From assembly GCF_003987495.1 (NCBI RefSeq), contig NZ_NGJU01000005.1, positions 1 through 64,000 of the forward strand: a stretch of 64,000 nt of DNA, written 5' to 3'. The position numbers and the translations under genes are program-made. This stretch comes from Vagococcus salmoninarum. GTDB taxonomy: Bacteria > Bacillota > Bacilli > Lactobacillales > Vagococcaceae. The notes below the pieces were generated by a model. It saw only the letters and a list, made by a program, of their open reading frames with translations, did not search any database and was not told the origin of the DNA. Of the stretch, positions 51,790 through 63,250 are shown in pieces; within the stretch, counting starts at the first letter, position 1; each line of letters starts with the position of its first letter.

Positions 51790-51806
51790 TGAAACGCTGT
51801 GTTTCA
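51790..51806. promoter_or_regulatory. Operator-like palindrome upstream of the beta-glucoside genes
   Basis: TGAAAC-GCTGT-GTTTCA, a perfect 6-bp inverted repeat with a 5-base centre, 100 bases before the GH1 ATG. It is a poor match to a cre site; a binding site of another regulator, such as the RpiR protein of this locus, is possible. Confidence 0.4.
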
Positions 51807-51830
51807 CTCAAGAAAAACCAATCTAAATCT

Positions 51831-51869
51831 ATGTAAATGGTTACATTATGGAATTAATAAGCTTATGAT
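51831..51869 (+). promoter_or_regulatory. Promoter of the GH1-EIIC genes with overlapping operator
   Basis: TTACAT (51841-51846), 17 bases, TATGAT (51864-51869). The -35 is also the right arm of a perfect inverted repeat ATGTAA-ATGG-TTACAT (51831-51846). A protein bound there would block RNA polymerase. The repeat differs from cre by the missing central CG, so RpiR-type or partial cre binding are both possible. Confidence 0.55.
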
Positions 51870-51884
51870 AGAAATGTAAAGTAA

Positions 51885-53351
<1,467 letters not shown>

Positions 53352-53373
53352 AGTTATAAGGAGAGAATAAATA

Positions 53374-54711
53374 ATGGAAGCATTAGAAAAGTTTTTAAAT
53401 AAATTTTTAGGTCCTGTAGCAAATTGGATGAGTCAAAGCAAATTCTTTAGCGCTTTATCAGAAGCTTTTATGCGAACTACCCCAGTAACACTTGGTGCTG
53501 CAATTTTAATGATTATTGGTAATTTCCCAATCCCTGCCTGGGTTGCTTGGGTTGAAAGTTCTGGTATGAAAGTTCACTTTGATTCAGTCATTGGGGCGAC
53601 AATGAATGCCATCTCAATCTTCATCGTTTTTAACTTCGCTTATGTCTATGCTCGTAATGAAAAACAAAACCCCTTATCTTCAGGGTTACTAGCAATTGCC
53701 AGTTTCTTTATTTTAATGCCTCAACAAATTGCGATTCCAACATTGGAAACTGCTGTTGAAACATTTCCAGGTCAAGCTGTCGTTACAGCTATGGAAAACA
53801 AAGAAGCTTTCGATACATTCTTCACTGGTGGAACTGGTTTAATGGTTGCTATCTTTGTTGGGTGGTTAACTGCTTGGTTGTTCGTCTTCTTAAATAAGAA
53901 AAACTTAACAGTTAAAATGCCTGATACAGTCCCAACTAATGTGGCAGAGTCATTAAGCCCATCCATTCTTTCAGGTGTCATTTTTATTGTCTTTTTCTTA
54001 ATTCGTTTAGCCTTTGCCTTTACGCCATTTGGTAGTATTTTCTACTTTATTTTTGGCTTAATTCAACAACCGCTACAAGCTTTAACAAGTTCGCCAATTG
54101 CCATCATCATCATCTTTACTTTAGCAAACTTACTATGGTTCTTCGGGATTCACCCGAATATGGTTTACGGTGTTGTAATGCCAATGTTAATGGCTAATGG
54201 CGTGGCTAATATGAACGCCTTTAGAAATGGTGAACCTTTACCTTTCTTATTAATGGGTGTCATCGCGCTTGTCTGTGGTAATGGTTTTGGTGGCCAAGGC
54301 GGAACTTACGGTTTAGTCATTGCTATGTTTACAGCAAAATCCGAGCGGTATAAATCACTAAGAAAACTAGCTGGTCCGCCGGTAATCTTCAACGTCAACG
54401 AACCTTTAGTTTTCGGAATGCCTTTAATGCTTAACCCGGTTTTCTTTATTCCAATGGCGATTGGACCAATCTTAATGGGCTCCGCTGCTTGGTTAATGGT
54501 TAATATTTTAGACTTCACAAAACTTAATCCGATGATTAGCTTACCATGGACCACGCCAGCGCCAATTGTGATGGCTCTTCAAGGTGGGTTTAAATACTTA
54601 ATAATTTTCGTAGTTGTTTTCATTATTAACGTTGTTTTATGGTTCCCATTCTTCCGTATTGCTGACAAACATGCGGTGCAAGAAGAAGCTGAAGCTGCGG
54701 CAACGATGTAA
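53374..54711 (+). CDS. celB: PTS cellobiose/beta-glucoside EIIC (CelB-like)
   Basis: Membrane channel subunit of a lactose/cellobiose-family PTS, 445 aa, about ten transmembrane helices. Motifs: GAAILMIIGNFPIPAWVAWV near the N-terminus, LLWFFGIHPNMVYG (about 249-262) and the conserved NVNEPLVFGMPLMLNPVFFIP (about 332-352), which holds the substrate and phospho-transfer region. No EIIA or EIIB gene is adjacent, so those must be supplied elsewhere. Co-transcribed with the GH1 gene upstream. Confidence 0.93.
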   Translation: MEALEKFLNKFLGPVANWMSQSKFFSALSEAFMRTTPVTLGAAILMIIGNFPIPAWVAWVESSGMKVHFDSVIGATMNAISIFIVFNFAYVYARNEKQNPLSSGLLAIASFFILMPQQIAIPTLETAVETFPGQAVVTAMENKEAFDTFFTGGTGLMVAIFVGWLTAWLFVFLNKKNLTVKMPDTVPTNVAESLSPSILSGVIFIVFFLIRLAFAFTPFGSIFYFIFGLIQQPLQALTSSPIAIIIIFTLANLLWFFGIHPNMVYGVVMPMLMANGVANMNAFRNGEPLPFLLMGVIALVCGNGFGGQGGTYGLVIAMFTAKSERYKSLRKLAGPPVIFNVNEPLVFGMPLMLNPVFFIPMAIGPILMGSAAWLMVNILDFTKLNPMISLPWTTPAPIVMALQGGFKYLIIFVVVFIINVVLWFPFFRIADKHAVQEEAEAAATM

Positions 54712-54718
54712 CAAAAGA

Positions 54719-54755
54719 AAAAGGTTGAGACATTTGTCTACAACCTTCTTTCTTT
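54719..54755. terminator. Terminator between celB and the RpiR gene
   Basis: AAGGTTG and CAACCTT form the outer stem with AGAC and GTCT inside; A- and T-runs on both sides. It ends the GH1-celB transcript and probably also the convergent RpiR transcript. Confidence 0.75.
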
Positions 54756-54760
54756 ACTTA

Positions 54761-55522
54761 TTAATTTTCAAACATATATAATTTTTTAACGACTTTTTCA
54801 ATGAAATAAACTACTGGTAATTGTGAAGATAAGTCGGCATTATAGTAAACCCGATCGTAAGACGTTCGGTAATAAATATCCAAATCCGTTGTCTTTGATA
54901 AGGTGTTTTGTTCACGATTAGTAATGCTCACAGTATAGATTGGACTCGTTTCAAGAAGTTTAGCAATATGGACGATCTCGATTGTCTCACCAGAAACAGA
55001 AAAAATTAAACAGACTTCTTTACTGTCTAGTTCCCCTTCTTTTTTTGGTGCTAAATAAGGAAAATAAGTTGACGTTGAGGCAAAGCTTCGGTAGCCTAGA
55101 GTTGAAAATTGCCGAGCGGCATACTCCGCCATAATGCCTGAAGCACCTAGGCCAATGCAATGAATAAAATCAGCCTTTAGCAAACGCTCGACTAAACGGT
55201 CAACCTTTTCAGAAAAATCTACTGGAAAAACATCTAAGCTAAGTAACTCTTGCTGTCCTTGACTTTCTCCATGAATTTCTTTACGTTTCGCTAATTCTTG
55301 CTTAACCATGACTCGTAATTCAGGGAAACTACTAAAGCCCATCTTTTGGGTAAATCGCACGATGGTAGCTGGTGAGACATGGGTAGCATCAGCTAATTCA
55401 CGGACCCGCATAAAAGCAACTTTTTCAATGTTAGTCATAATGTATTTGGCAATTTCAGAGTCTAATTCCGTCGCCGTTTTTAACTTATCCATCTCGAACA
55501 TTTTTTTCATCTCCCTCTTCAT
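54761..55522 (-). CDS. RpiR-family regulator of the beta-glucoside locus
   Basis: A 253-aa regulator: HTH_6 domain (about 10-85, with THVSPATIVRFTQKMGFSSFPELR) and a SIS domain (about 115-245, with HCIGLGASGIMAEYAARQF and CLIFSVSGETIEIVHIA). It lies between celB (convergent) and bglK (divergent, 45 bases apart), in the middle of a beta-glucoside locus, so it should sense a phosphorylated beta-glucoside or glucose phosphate. Start is uncertain: ATG 55522, 55510 or 55501; the GAGGGAG before the last two is the only good site. Confidence 0.85.
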   Translation of the reverse strand: MKREMKKMFEMDKLKTATELDSEIAKYIMTNIEKVAFMRVRELADATHVSPATIVRFTQKMGFSSFPELRVMVKQELAKRKEIHGESQGQQELLSLDVFPVDFSEKVDRLVERLLKADFIHCIGLGASGIMAEYAARQFSTLGYRSFASTSTYFPYLAPKKEGELDSKEVCLIFSVSGETIEIVHIAKLLETSPIYTVSITNREQNTLSKTTDLDIYYRTSYDRVYYNADLSSQLPVVYFIEKVVKKLYMFEN

Positions 55523-55567
55523 CTATCTTAATAGAAATCCACATACTAGTAAAGGAGCTTATTTAAA

Positions 55568-56464
55568 ATGACTACATATATTTGTATCGACATTGGCGGT
55601 TCAGCCGTTAAACACGCCTTAATTAATACTGCAGGAGTAATCTCAACAACTGGGGAAGTTCCAACCCCAACCTCCCTTGAAACTTTCATCGCAACGATTA
55701 AAGACATTCAAGCGATTTATCAAGACACCCAGACTAAAGGGATAGCGATTAGCATGCCAGGTCTAGTTGATTCTGATACTGGGCACGTCATTCATGGTGG
55801 GGCTTTGACCTTTATCCAAAATCTTAATATTCGTGACCTCTTACAGGAAGCCTGTCACGTCCCTGTTGAGATTGAAAACGATGGTAAATCTGCAGCTTTA
55901 GGCGAGCATTGGTTAGGCAACCTTCAAGGGGTTGAAAATGGCATTGCTTTAGTAATTGGTACTGGCATTGGTGGTGGCATTATTGTTCACAATAAACTGC
56001 TACGAGGGCATCATCTCGGGGCTGGCGAATTTTCTTACATGCGCACCAACAGTGAATCCAATGATTTTAATTACTTATTTGCCATCCAAGGCAGTTCTCA
56101 AATATTAAGTAATACTTACGCTGAAATCAAAGGGTTAAAAGAGCAAGACATGAATGGCAAACTCTTTTTTGAAGATGTTAACAATGATCTTCCCGATGCT
56201 ACTAGTTTACTTAACTCTTACACCGAAAAATTAGCGAAACAATTAATGAATTTACAAACGATTTTAGATCCAGAAATCATTACAATTGGTGGCGGTATCA
56301 GCAGTCAAGAACGCTTATTCACTAGTCTCAATAAACATATTGATGAGATTGTTAGCTCTTTCCCTTTACCCTTAATCAAACCGACAGTTAAACAATCTAG
56401 CCTCGGTAACAAAGCTAATTTACTAGGTGCTTTGGCTAATTTCCAAAGTCAAGTAGGCGAGTAA
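55568..56464 (+). CDS. bglK: ROK-family sugar kinase (beta-glucoside kinase-like)
   Basis: Phosphorylates a sugar with ATP in the cytosol. The ASKHA fold shows ICIDIGGSAVKHALI at the N-terminus (phosphate 1), VEIENDGKSAALGEHWLG (substrate/catalytic Asp), IGTGIGGGIIVHNKLLRG and TIGGGISSQ. The ROK zinc motif CxCGxxGCxE is not present, as in beta-glucoside kinases (BglK). The 298-aa length fits. Placed beside two GH1 enzymes, a role in beta-glucoside or glucose phosphorylation is likely; the exact substrate is open. AAGGAG precedes the ATG. Confidence 0.85.
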   Translation: MTTYICIDIGGSAVKHALINTAGVISTTGEVPTPTSLETFIATIKDIQAIYQDTQTKGIAISMPGLVDSDTGHVIHGGALTFIQNLNIRDLLQEACHVPVEIENDGKSAALGEHWLGNLQGVENGIALVIGTGIGGGIIVHNKLLRGHHLGAGEFSYMRTNSESNDFNYLFAIQGSSQILSNTYAEIKGLKEQDMNGKLFFEDVNNDLPDATSLLNSYTEKLAKQLMNLQTILDPEIITIGGGISSQERLFTSLNKHIDEIVSSFPLPLIKPTVKQSSLGNKANLLGALANFQSQVGE

Positions 56465-56539
56465 AAAACGTGTTTTTCCTAAAAAAAACTATTCGTTAAT
56501 ATATCAGGTATAATGAACATAGACTATTAAAAGGAGTGA

Positions 56540-57982
<1,443 letters not shown>

Positions 57983-57985
57983 ACA

Positions 57986-58028
57986 AATAGACCAGAATGT
58001 GGAACACTCTCCACATTCTGGTCTTTAT
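57986..58028 (+). terminator. Terminator after the second GH1 gene
   Basis: GACCAGAATGTGGA and TCCACATTCTGGTC form a 14-bp stem around ACACTC, then TTTAT. Reading the other way it can also end the minus-strand lipoprotein gene at 58034. Confidence 0.85.
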
Positions 58029-58033
58029 CTATT

Positions 58034-58735
58034 TTAGTCAAAAATTAATAATTGAAGGGCATTTAACGTCTTTGCTTCTTCATCGACTTGCCAGTACTTT
58101 TTATTTTTGGCATTTTCACTGAGTGTTAACGTGACTTTTTGTTCTTTTTCCACGACTTCTAATTCATTAACAGCAGCGACAATCACATCTGTTAAGTTTT
58201 TGGAGTTACTTTGAAACTCCTCATTAATTTCTAAAATACGCTCATAATCCCCTTGTTTAGATAAGTTTGCTAAGTCATCTAAGGAGGTTACCCCTTCAAT
58301 TCCCGCGGCTTTAATTAAAGCCAATAATTTCTCTTGCGATTTTTTCTCAACATTAGTAGTAAATTTCTTCATGTCAAAGCCTTGGACAGTTAATTCAATC
58401 ACAGCTTGTTTTTTTTCTTCTGATAAAACTGTCGCTGTAATTTCTGTTTTTTCAGCCATAATTTCAATTAAAGCTTCAACAACTTGAGCTGAGTCGCCTT
58501 TCTCAATGCCGATTGCCGCCAAATCTTTAGCGATTTCTTCTTTAACTAAGCTTTCACTCTCAGCATCTACTTGAGAGCCAAAAGCCGTTTCATACTTATC
58601 GAAGTGCTTTAAATAGACTTCCGTATTAATAAAGGCATCTGCTGCCTCTTGACTACTGACCTTTTTAGCACATCCTCCTAAAGAGATTACTAATGTCACG
58701 ATTGCCGCCATCACAACTAATTTCTTTTTCATCAT
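58034..58735 (-). CDS. Putative lipoprotein, DUF5105-like
   Basis: A 233-aa secreted lipoprotein: signal peptide with lipobox SLGGC (Cys22), so it should be lipid-anchored outside the membrane. The mature part is a charged, largely helical domain that resembles DUF5105 lipoproteins of Enterococcus and Listeria. No catalytic residues are evident. It is a single gene with GGAGAG-type site. Function unknown. Confidence 0.8.
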   Translation of the reverse strand: MMKKKLVVMAAIVTLVISLGGCAKKVSSQEAADAFINTEVYLKHFDKYETAFGSQVDAESESLVKEEIAKDLAAIGIEKGDSAQVVEALIEIMAEKTEITATVLSEEKKQAVIELTVQGFDMKKFTTNVEKKSQEKLLALIKAAGIEGVTSLDDLANLSKQGDYERILEINEEFQSNSKNLTDVIVAAVNELEVVEKEQKVTLTLSENAKNKKYWQVDEEAKTLNALQLLIFD

Positions 58736-58800
58736 TTCTCTCCATTTCGACTAATATAAATTAAATATACCATAATAAAATTAAAAACTCTGGTTATTTC

Positions 58801-58845
58801 ATAATAAAAAACAATTAGTCTTGGGATTTTAAGACTAATTGCTCA
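58801..58845 (-). terminator. Terminator of the 107-aa gene
   Basis: Minus-strand AATTAGTCTT and AAGACTAATT form a 10-bp stem with an 8-base loop, followed by GTTTTTTATT. The stem overlaps the stop codon. Confidence 0.8.
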
Positions 58846-59138
58846 ATTTTATCTAAGGCGTTCTCAATCGGTAATTTATCCACCTCTTGATAATTAAATC
58901 TAAGGGGAACTTGGTTAATTTCTGGCTTAGTCCTCATTGAACTAGCCAGTCTTTGGCGAACTCGACGACCATCTGGCAACCGTTGAATGTTGCGATTGTC
59001 ATCAATAGTTTTTAGTCGATCTAACAAAGTCTGCCGATCTATATCCATTGGTCGTTTTTTTCGATAACTTTTCTCACTATTTTTTTTATTTAAGTCTGCT
59101 AGCTCTTTGCCTAACTTTAAAAATAAACTTTCCTCCAC
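58815..59138 (-). CDS. Unrecognised basic 107-aa protein
   Basis: A cytoplasmic, strongly charged protein (net basic in the first 75 residues: KKNSEKSYRKKRPMD, LPDGRRVRQRLASSMR) with no membrane segment. I do not recognise the family; the basic, Arg-rich middle could touch nucleic acid, but there is no recognisable fold. It lies alone between the lipoprotein and the VOC dioxygenase genes on the same strand, with its own terminator. The start context (CACTTGTCC upstream) shows only a weak site, GAGGGTGG. Confidence 0.65.
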   Translation of the reverse strand: MEESLFLKLGKELADLNKKNSEKSYRKKRPMDIDRQTLLDRLKTIDDNRNIQRLPDGRRVRQRLASSMRTKPEINQVPLRFNYQEVDKLPIENALDKIEQLVLKSQD

Positions 59139-59184
59139 TTGTCCACCCTCTCAAAACCTATGTTTATTGAACAACAATAGATAA

Positions 59185-59225
59185 AAAAGAAACACTCATA
59201 AATATATTTATACAAGTGTTTCTCC
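59185..59225 (-). terminator. Terminator of the VOC dioxygenase gene
   Basis: Minus-strand GAAACACT and AGTGTTTC pair, with inner ATAAATA/TATTTAT pairing, followed by TTTTTTATC. Lies directly after the stop at 59229. Confidence 0.8.
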
Positions 59226-59228
59226 CCC

Positions 59229-60104
59229 CTATTTCTTGATGACATCTACATGAAATAAAATATGGATTTTATTCGGATCATCGATTTGAATCACTTTTTT
59301 GCCTTTATTGTAGTAAAACGGCACATCAAACTCGTTTAAATGAGTATTTAGGGCCTCTAACGTGGCTAAATCAGTGACTTTGAAAGAGATATAATCTAAA
59401 CCAAAATTATCATCGTCATGGTCCCCTAGAGTCACTTGATTAAAGGTATTCATGGCTATATGCTGATGGTAATCAGCCACAGCTAGATATCTTAAACTTG
59501 GGAAAGCTTTACTCATTAAGTTCAAACCTAACATTTTCTCATAGAAATATTGACTCTTTTCTAAATCCACAACGTTTAAGTGGACGTGGCCGACGTAAGT
59601 TCCCCCAGGTAGCTTTTCAAAAACTTCTTGGCTCTCTTTTAGTAAACTTTCAGAATCTAAACGATTTAAAATACTATCCATCGACCCTTCAGTATGGTAG
59701 TCCCACTCAGATTGAGGTTTATCACAATAAATTTTGATGCCATTGTACTCACTGTCTTTAATAAAAATCGCTTCACTATGGCCTTGATCGCTAAGACCAA
59801 CAATCGGATAATTTAATTTAAGTAAATGTTGATAAATTTCACTTAAATCTTTGCGACTAGGTACTAATAAGGCTAAATGATATAAGCCATTCCGTGAGTC
59901 TTCATTTACTTTGCCAGCTTCTTGCTCAATTAGGCATAATAAGGTTTTTTTAGTTGCTTTCACTCCCATAAAGGCCATACCGTTTTCTTCTCTTAAAATA
60001 TCTAAGCCCAGGACCTCTTGATAAAATTTTATCTCATTTTCTAAATCCATTACTTTTAGCGCTACCATATCAACGTAACTACCTTTTGTCAGTTTAAAAC
60101 TCAT
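59229..60104 (-). CDS. Two-domain VOC-family protein (catechol dioxygenase-like, CatE)
   Basis: A 291-aa protein with two glyoxalase/VOC modules: residues 7-130 (VDMVALKVMDLENEIKFYQEVLG) and about 165-285 (YVGHVHLNVVDLEKSQYFYEKMLG). The metal ligands look like His in GHVHLN, the His of HQHIAMNTF, and a Glu. Bacillus CatE/MhqO-type ring-cleaving dioxygenases have this size, so response to quinone or catechol is plausible. I place the start at ATG 60104, behind GAGGAAGTG. An upstream in-frame extension to 60176 runs through a palindrome (60123-60140) and is unlikely coding. Confidence 0.85.
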   Translation of the reverse strand: MSFKLTKGSYVDMVALKVMDLENEIKFYQEVLGLDILREENGMAFMGVKATKKTLLCLIEQEAGKVNEDSRNGLYHLALLVPSRKDLSEIYQHLLKLNYPIVGLSDQGHSEAIFIKDSEYNGIKIYCDKPQSEWDYHTEGSMDSILNRLDSESLLKESQEVFEKLPGGTYVGHVHLNVVDLEKSQYFYEKMLGLNLMSKAFPSLRYLAVADYHQHIAMNTFNQVTLGDHDDDNFGLDYISFKVTDLATLEALNTHLNEFDVPFYYNKGKKVIQIDDPNKIHILFHVDVIKK

Positions 60105-60122
60105 CTTATTCACTTCCTCATT

Positions 60123-60140
60123 ACAACGTTTCAACGTTGT
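60123..60140. promoter_or_regulatory. Operator-like palindrome before the VOC dioxygenase gene
   Basis: ACAACGT-TTCA-ACGTTGT, a perfect 7-bp inverted repeat 19 bases upstream of the ATG and adjoining the ribosome binding site. Placement suits a MarR- or TetR-type repressor, but no such gene is in this window. Confidence 0.5.
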
Positions 60141-60368
60141 TTTTTCTAAATTAATCGTACCACTTTTTCCACACAAATGGTACTTTTATGAATTTATTAA
60201 TATAAATAACCTACTATTAATGAAAATTAAGCTAAAATTGGTTTTTGGCACCCTTTCACTCACTAATTTTTTTAAAACTTACTTGCTGATTCTTCACTTT
60301 AAGTCCCTTATTAGGGGAATGAGTCTCCCAGAGAAACACTTAACTAGCTGACTGTTGTAAAATAATAA

Positions 60369-60397
60369 TTGCTTCCTTTCCTTAAAAATAGTATGCT
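60369..60397 (+). promoter_or_regulatory. Predicted sigma-A promoter of brnQ
   Basis: TTGCTT (60369-60374), 17 bases, TATGCT (60392-60397), 48 bases before the brnQ ATG. Confidence 0.45.
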
Positions 60398-60444
60398 CAA
60401 TTAATAACTAAATTTACTAGCAATCATAAAGGAGTTTTAATTAA

Positions 60445-61803
60445 ATGAAAAAAACACTGTCTTTTGCTTCATATATTACGATAGGCTCAATGCTTTTTGG
60501 TTTGTTCTTTGGTGCAGGTAACTTAATATTCCCTGTACAAATGGGACAATTAGCCGGCTCAAATACCCCTTTAGCTACTTTAGGCTTTATCTTAACTGGA
60601 GTCGGGCTACCTTTTCTAGGGGTCTTAGCTATTGGCTTCTCCCAAAGTAACGGCCTTTATGATTTAGCCAAACGGGTTCATCCAGCTTTTGGTCTGTTCT
60701 TTACCGTCGCTTTATACTTAACGATTGGCCCCTTTTTCGCTTTACCCCGAACAGCAACTGTTTCTTTTGAAGTTGGGATTGCGCCTTACATTAGCGAAAC
60801 TTGGCAAACACTCTGCCTGCTGCTTTTTTCCTTAACATTTTTTATTTTAGCTTGGGCCTTCTCTTTGAAACCAGCTAAAATCATGACTTGGATTGGTAAA
60901 ATTTTAAATCCGTTATTTTTAATTTTTCTCTCATTCTTAATTATTAAAGCTTTCAGCCAGCCTATGGGAAAGATTGCTAATCAAGTCATTAGCCCCGCAT
61001 ACGTTGAAAGCCCCTTAATCACCGGCTTTATTGAAGGCTATAATACGATGGACGTCTTAGCCTCATTAGCTTTTGCCATTATTGTCATCAATAGTATTAA
61101 GAGGTTAGGTGTAACTAATCCCCTAGAGATTGCTAAAGACACTCTCAAGGCTGGGACAGTGACTTTGATTTTAATGACAGTCATCTACGGCAGTTTAGCC
61201 TACATGGGAGCAACTAGTCTCAGCCGCTTACCAATTGCTGAAAACGGTGGGCTAGCCCTTAATCAAATTGCTAATTTTTATTTTGGTCCGATCGGTAGTT
61301 TACTACTAGCAATTATTGTGACTCTTGCCTGCTTAAAAACAGCGATTGGTTTAATTACTGCTTGTAGCGAAACGTTTACTGAGCTTTTCCCTTTAATTAG
61401 TTATCGTAACTTTGTCCATCTCTTTAGTCTTTTTGGCTGCTTAATTGCCAATTTAGGCTTAACTTCCATCATTAAATTTTCTCTACCTGTCTTAATGTTT
61501 TTATACCCACTATCAATTGTTTTAGTTTTCTTAGCACTGCTCTCACCTTTATTCAAACATCAACCAATTGTTTACCAAATCACGATTGGCGTGACTTTTG
61601 TTTTAAGTATTTACGAAGGCCTGAAAGCTGGTCCTAGCTGGTTACAGCAACTACCACTAATCAAACCAATCATCACCTTTCTAGACACTCTCTTGCCCTT
61701 ATCTGACTTGAATATGGGGTGGGTACTGCCGGCTATCTTAGCCTTTATTGTAAGTTTTATTTTAATGATTTTTACTAAAAAAAATATTTCCCCTTCTTGG
61801 TAG
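60445..61803 (+). CDS. brnQ: Branched-chain amino acid carrier BrnQ
   Basis: Cation-coupled uptake of leucine, isoleucine and valine across the inner membrane. A 452-aa protein with about twelve transmembrane helices. The N-terminal SMLFGLFFGAGNLIFPVQMGQLAG and GFIEGYNTMDVLASLAFAIIVI (about 192-213) are BrnQ hallmarks. ATG follows AAGGAG. It is convergent with the APC permease gene; a hairpin spanning its stop codon ends both. Confidence 0.93.
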   Translation: MKKTLSFASYITIGSMLFGLFFGAGNLIFPVQMGQLAGSNTPLATLGFILTGVGLPFLGVLAIGFSQSNGLYDLAKRVHPAFGLFFTVALYLTIGPFFALPRTATVSFEVGIAPYISETWQTLCLLLFSLTFFILAWAFSLKPAKIMTWIGKILNPLFLIFLSFLIIKAFSQPMGKIANQVISPAYVESPLITGFIEGYNTMDVLASLAFAIIVINSIKRLGVTNPLEIAKDTLKAGTVTLILMTVIYGSLAYMGATSLSRLPIAENGGLALNQIANFYFGPIGSLLLAIIVTLACLKTAIGLITACSETFTELFPLISYRNFVHLFSLFGCLIANLGLTSIIKFSLPVLMFLYPLSIVLVFLALLSPLFKHQPIVYQITIGVTFVLSIYEGLKAGPSWLQQLPLIKPIITFLDTLLPLSDLNMGWVLPAILAFIVSFILMIFTKKNISPSW

Positions 61804-61822
61804 TCGGGGAAATATTTTTTAT
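61782..61822. terminator. Bidirectional terminator between brnQ and the APC permease
   Basis: AAAAATATTTCCCC and GGGGAAATATTTTT form a perfect long stem with a 12-base loop containing the brnQ stop. A-run and T-run on opposite sides serve both convergent genes. Confidence 0.85.
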
Positions 61823-61825
61823 TAC

Positions 61826-63250
61826 TTATTTTTTATTACGTTTAGCAATAATTGGTAAAATTAAACCTAAGGCAACTAAGACAATCGGTGTTAAGATGTT
61901 TAAAGTAAGTTCAAAGAACCAAGCTTTTGGATCAGCAGCAAATTCTTTTTTCGGTACCATTCCTAAGAAACATGCAAAGGCTGTAAAGGCAAAACACCAT
62001 AAGCCAATTAAGTAACCAATTTTATTATTTTTAACAAATTTGTAATCAGATGGGAAACGTTCTGAATACTTATTGATCCACATAAAGGCTAAGAAGACCC
62101 ATAAGTAACGTAACGGCATCACAACTGAGTTTAAGTTTAATAACCAACGGTAAAGCTCAGTCATATTACCCATTCCTAATGATGGAATAATAATTAAGAT
62201 ACTAACTAAGACACCTGTTAAGGCATAACCATTCGTTGGTGTGCCTTTTTTATTTAATTGTGATAATTTTTCTGGAATAAAATCAGGATCAGCATCAGCT
62301 AATAAGATTTTTAGTGGTGCATCAATTGAGAAGGCTAAGGCTGAAATTTGGGCCAAAGCATTAGCGACAGCGTAAAAGATTAAGAAGACATTTCCTACGC
62401 CGTAAAAAGCGCCTAAGCGTTGGAATGCTTCATAAGCACCATTAACCATTAAATCTTCAGGAATATTATTAGCATCAAATAGCATCCCCATAGCGATTGA
62501 ACCTAGTAAGGCACACAGCGCAACCATTCCGGCTAAGACAATCATGCCTTTAGGGAATTCTTTAGCTGGATTTTTTGTATTGTTAACATAAGGGGAAATT
62601 TTTTCTGCTCCACCAACAGCAAAGACTAACATTGAAATTGTTGTTAAGTAAGCAAAGTTAAATTTAGGAATATACGTTGCCACACTTGTCATGTTTGGTG
62701 TTGCCACTTGAGCTCCTGTCATAGCTGGTGCTGAGACCGCTAAAATAATAAAGAGAATGGACATCACAAACATTGCCGTTCCAGCCATATTTCCAATCAT
62801 CTTCAAGGTCGTTAAGCCTTTTGAGGCAATCCACAAGAAGAATAAGAAAATTACAAGACAGATCACTGAAATAATTTTGGCATCTACGGTATTAACGAAG
62901 GAGCCATTGCCTTTAAATAACCAACTTAAAGCAACTAAAATCCCCTGTGGCTTTTGAGCTAAATAAGGAATATGGACAACCCAATACGTCCAAGCGGCGT
63001 AATAAGCCAAACGTTTCGTTGAGGTAGCTTTAATCCAAGAGGAAACTCCACCGTTAGACTCTTTAAACGTTGAACCTAATTGACCGACACTTAATGCGTA
63101 AGGCACAAAATAAAGTAACATAATTAAAACCCATGAGACAACAACGGTTAAGCCTTGTTGTGCATAGTTATTCACAACATTACCTAAGCCCCAGACTGAG
63201 ACAAAAGCCATCAACGAGATGTTATACCAACGTAACTGTTTTTCATTCAT
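61826..63250 (-). CDS. APC-superfamily amino acid permease
   Basis: A 474-aa integral membrane transporter of about twelve helices. It matches the glutamate/GABA-type branch of the APC superfamily, seen as FVSVWGLGNVVNNYAQQGLTV at the start, AVGGAEKISPYVNNTKNPAKEFPKG (about 213-237) and SALAFSIDAPLKILLADADPDFIPE (about 304-330). Substrate is unknown beyond amino acid or related compound. It is a single gene with GGAG before the ATG; a terminator shared with brnQ follows. Confidence 0.88.
   Translation of the reverse strand: MNEKQLRWYNISLMAFVSVWGLGNVVNNYAQQGLTVVVSWVLIMLLYFVPYALSVGQLGSTFKESNGGVSSWIKATSTKRLAYYAAWTYWVVHIPYLAQKPQGILVALSWLFKGNGSFVNTVDAKIISVICLVIFLFFLWIASKGLTTLKMIGNMAGTAMFVMSILFIILAVSAPAMTGAQVATPNMTSVATYIPKFNFAYLTTISMLVFAVGGAEKISPYVNNTKNPAKEFPKGMIVLAGMVALCALLGSIAMGMLFDANNIPEDLMVNGAYEAFQRLGAFYGVGNVFLIFYAVANALAQISALAFSIDAPLKILLADADPDFIPEKLSQLNKKGTPTNGYALTGVLVSILIIIPSLGMGNMTELYRWLLNLNSVVMPLRYLWVFLAFMWINKYSERFPSDYKFVKNNKIGYLIGLWCFAFTAFACFLGMVPKKEFAADPKAWFFELTLNILTPIVLVALGLILPIIAKRNKK

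Larger units (their letters stand above)
60105..60444. other. 340-base divergent intergenic region
   Basis: Contains the perfect palindrome at 60123-60140, a second inverted repeat GTACCA-N15-TGGTAC (60157-60183), and a probable brnQ promoter (60369-60397). I see no gene, riboswitch or T-box in the remainder; CCCTTATTAGGG near 60303 is a small hairpin only. Confidence 0.6.

Noticed and set aside
51790-51806. Catabolite-repression (cre) site
   Set aside because: TGAAACGCTGTGTTTCA aligns poorly with the cre consensus in any register, so I list it only as an inverted repeat.
60105-60176. N-terminal extension of the VOC dioxygenase
   Set aside because: It would read through a perfect palindrome, lacks a ribosome binding site, and relatives begin at the domain; ATG 60104 has a good site.
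60240-60368. T-box or other amino-acid riboswitch before brnQ
   Set aside because: No T-box sequence, specifier stem or terminator-antiterminator pair; the likely brnQ promoter lies downstream of this stretch.
61797-62015. 72-codon plus-strand frame after brnQ
   Set aside because: Overlaps the bidirectional terminator and the end of the APC permease gene; no start site.
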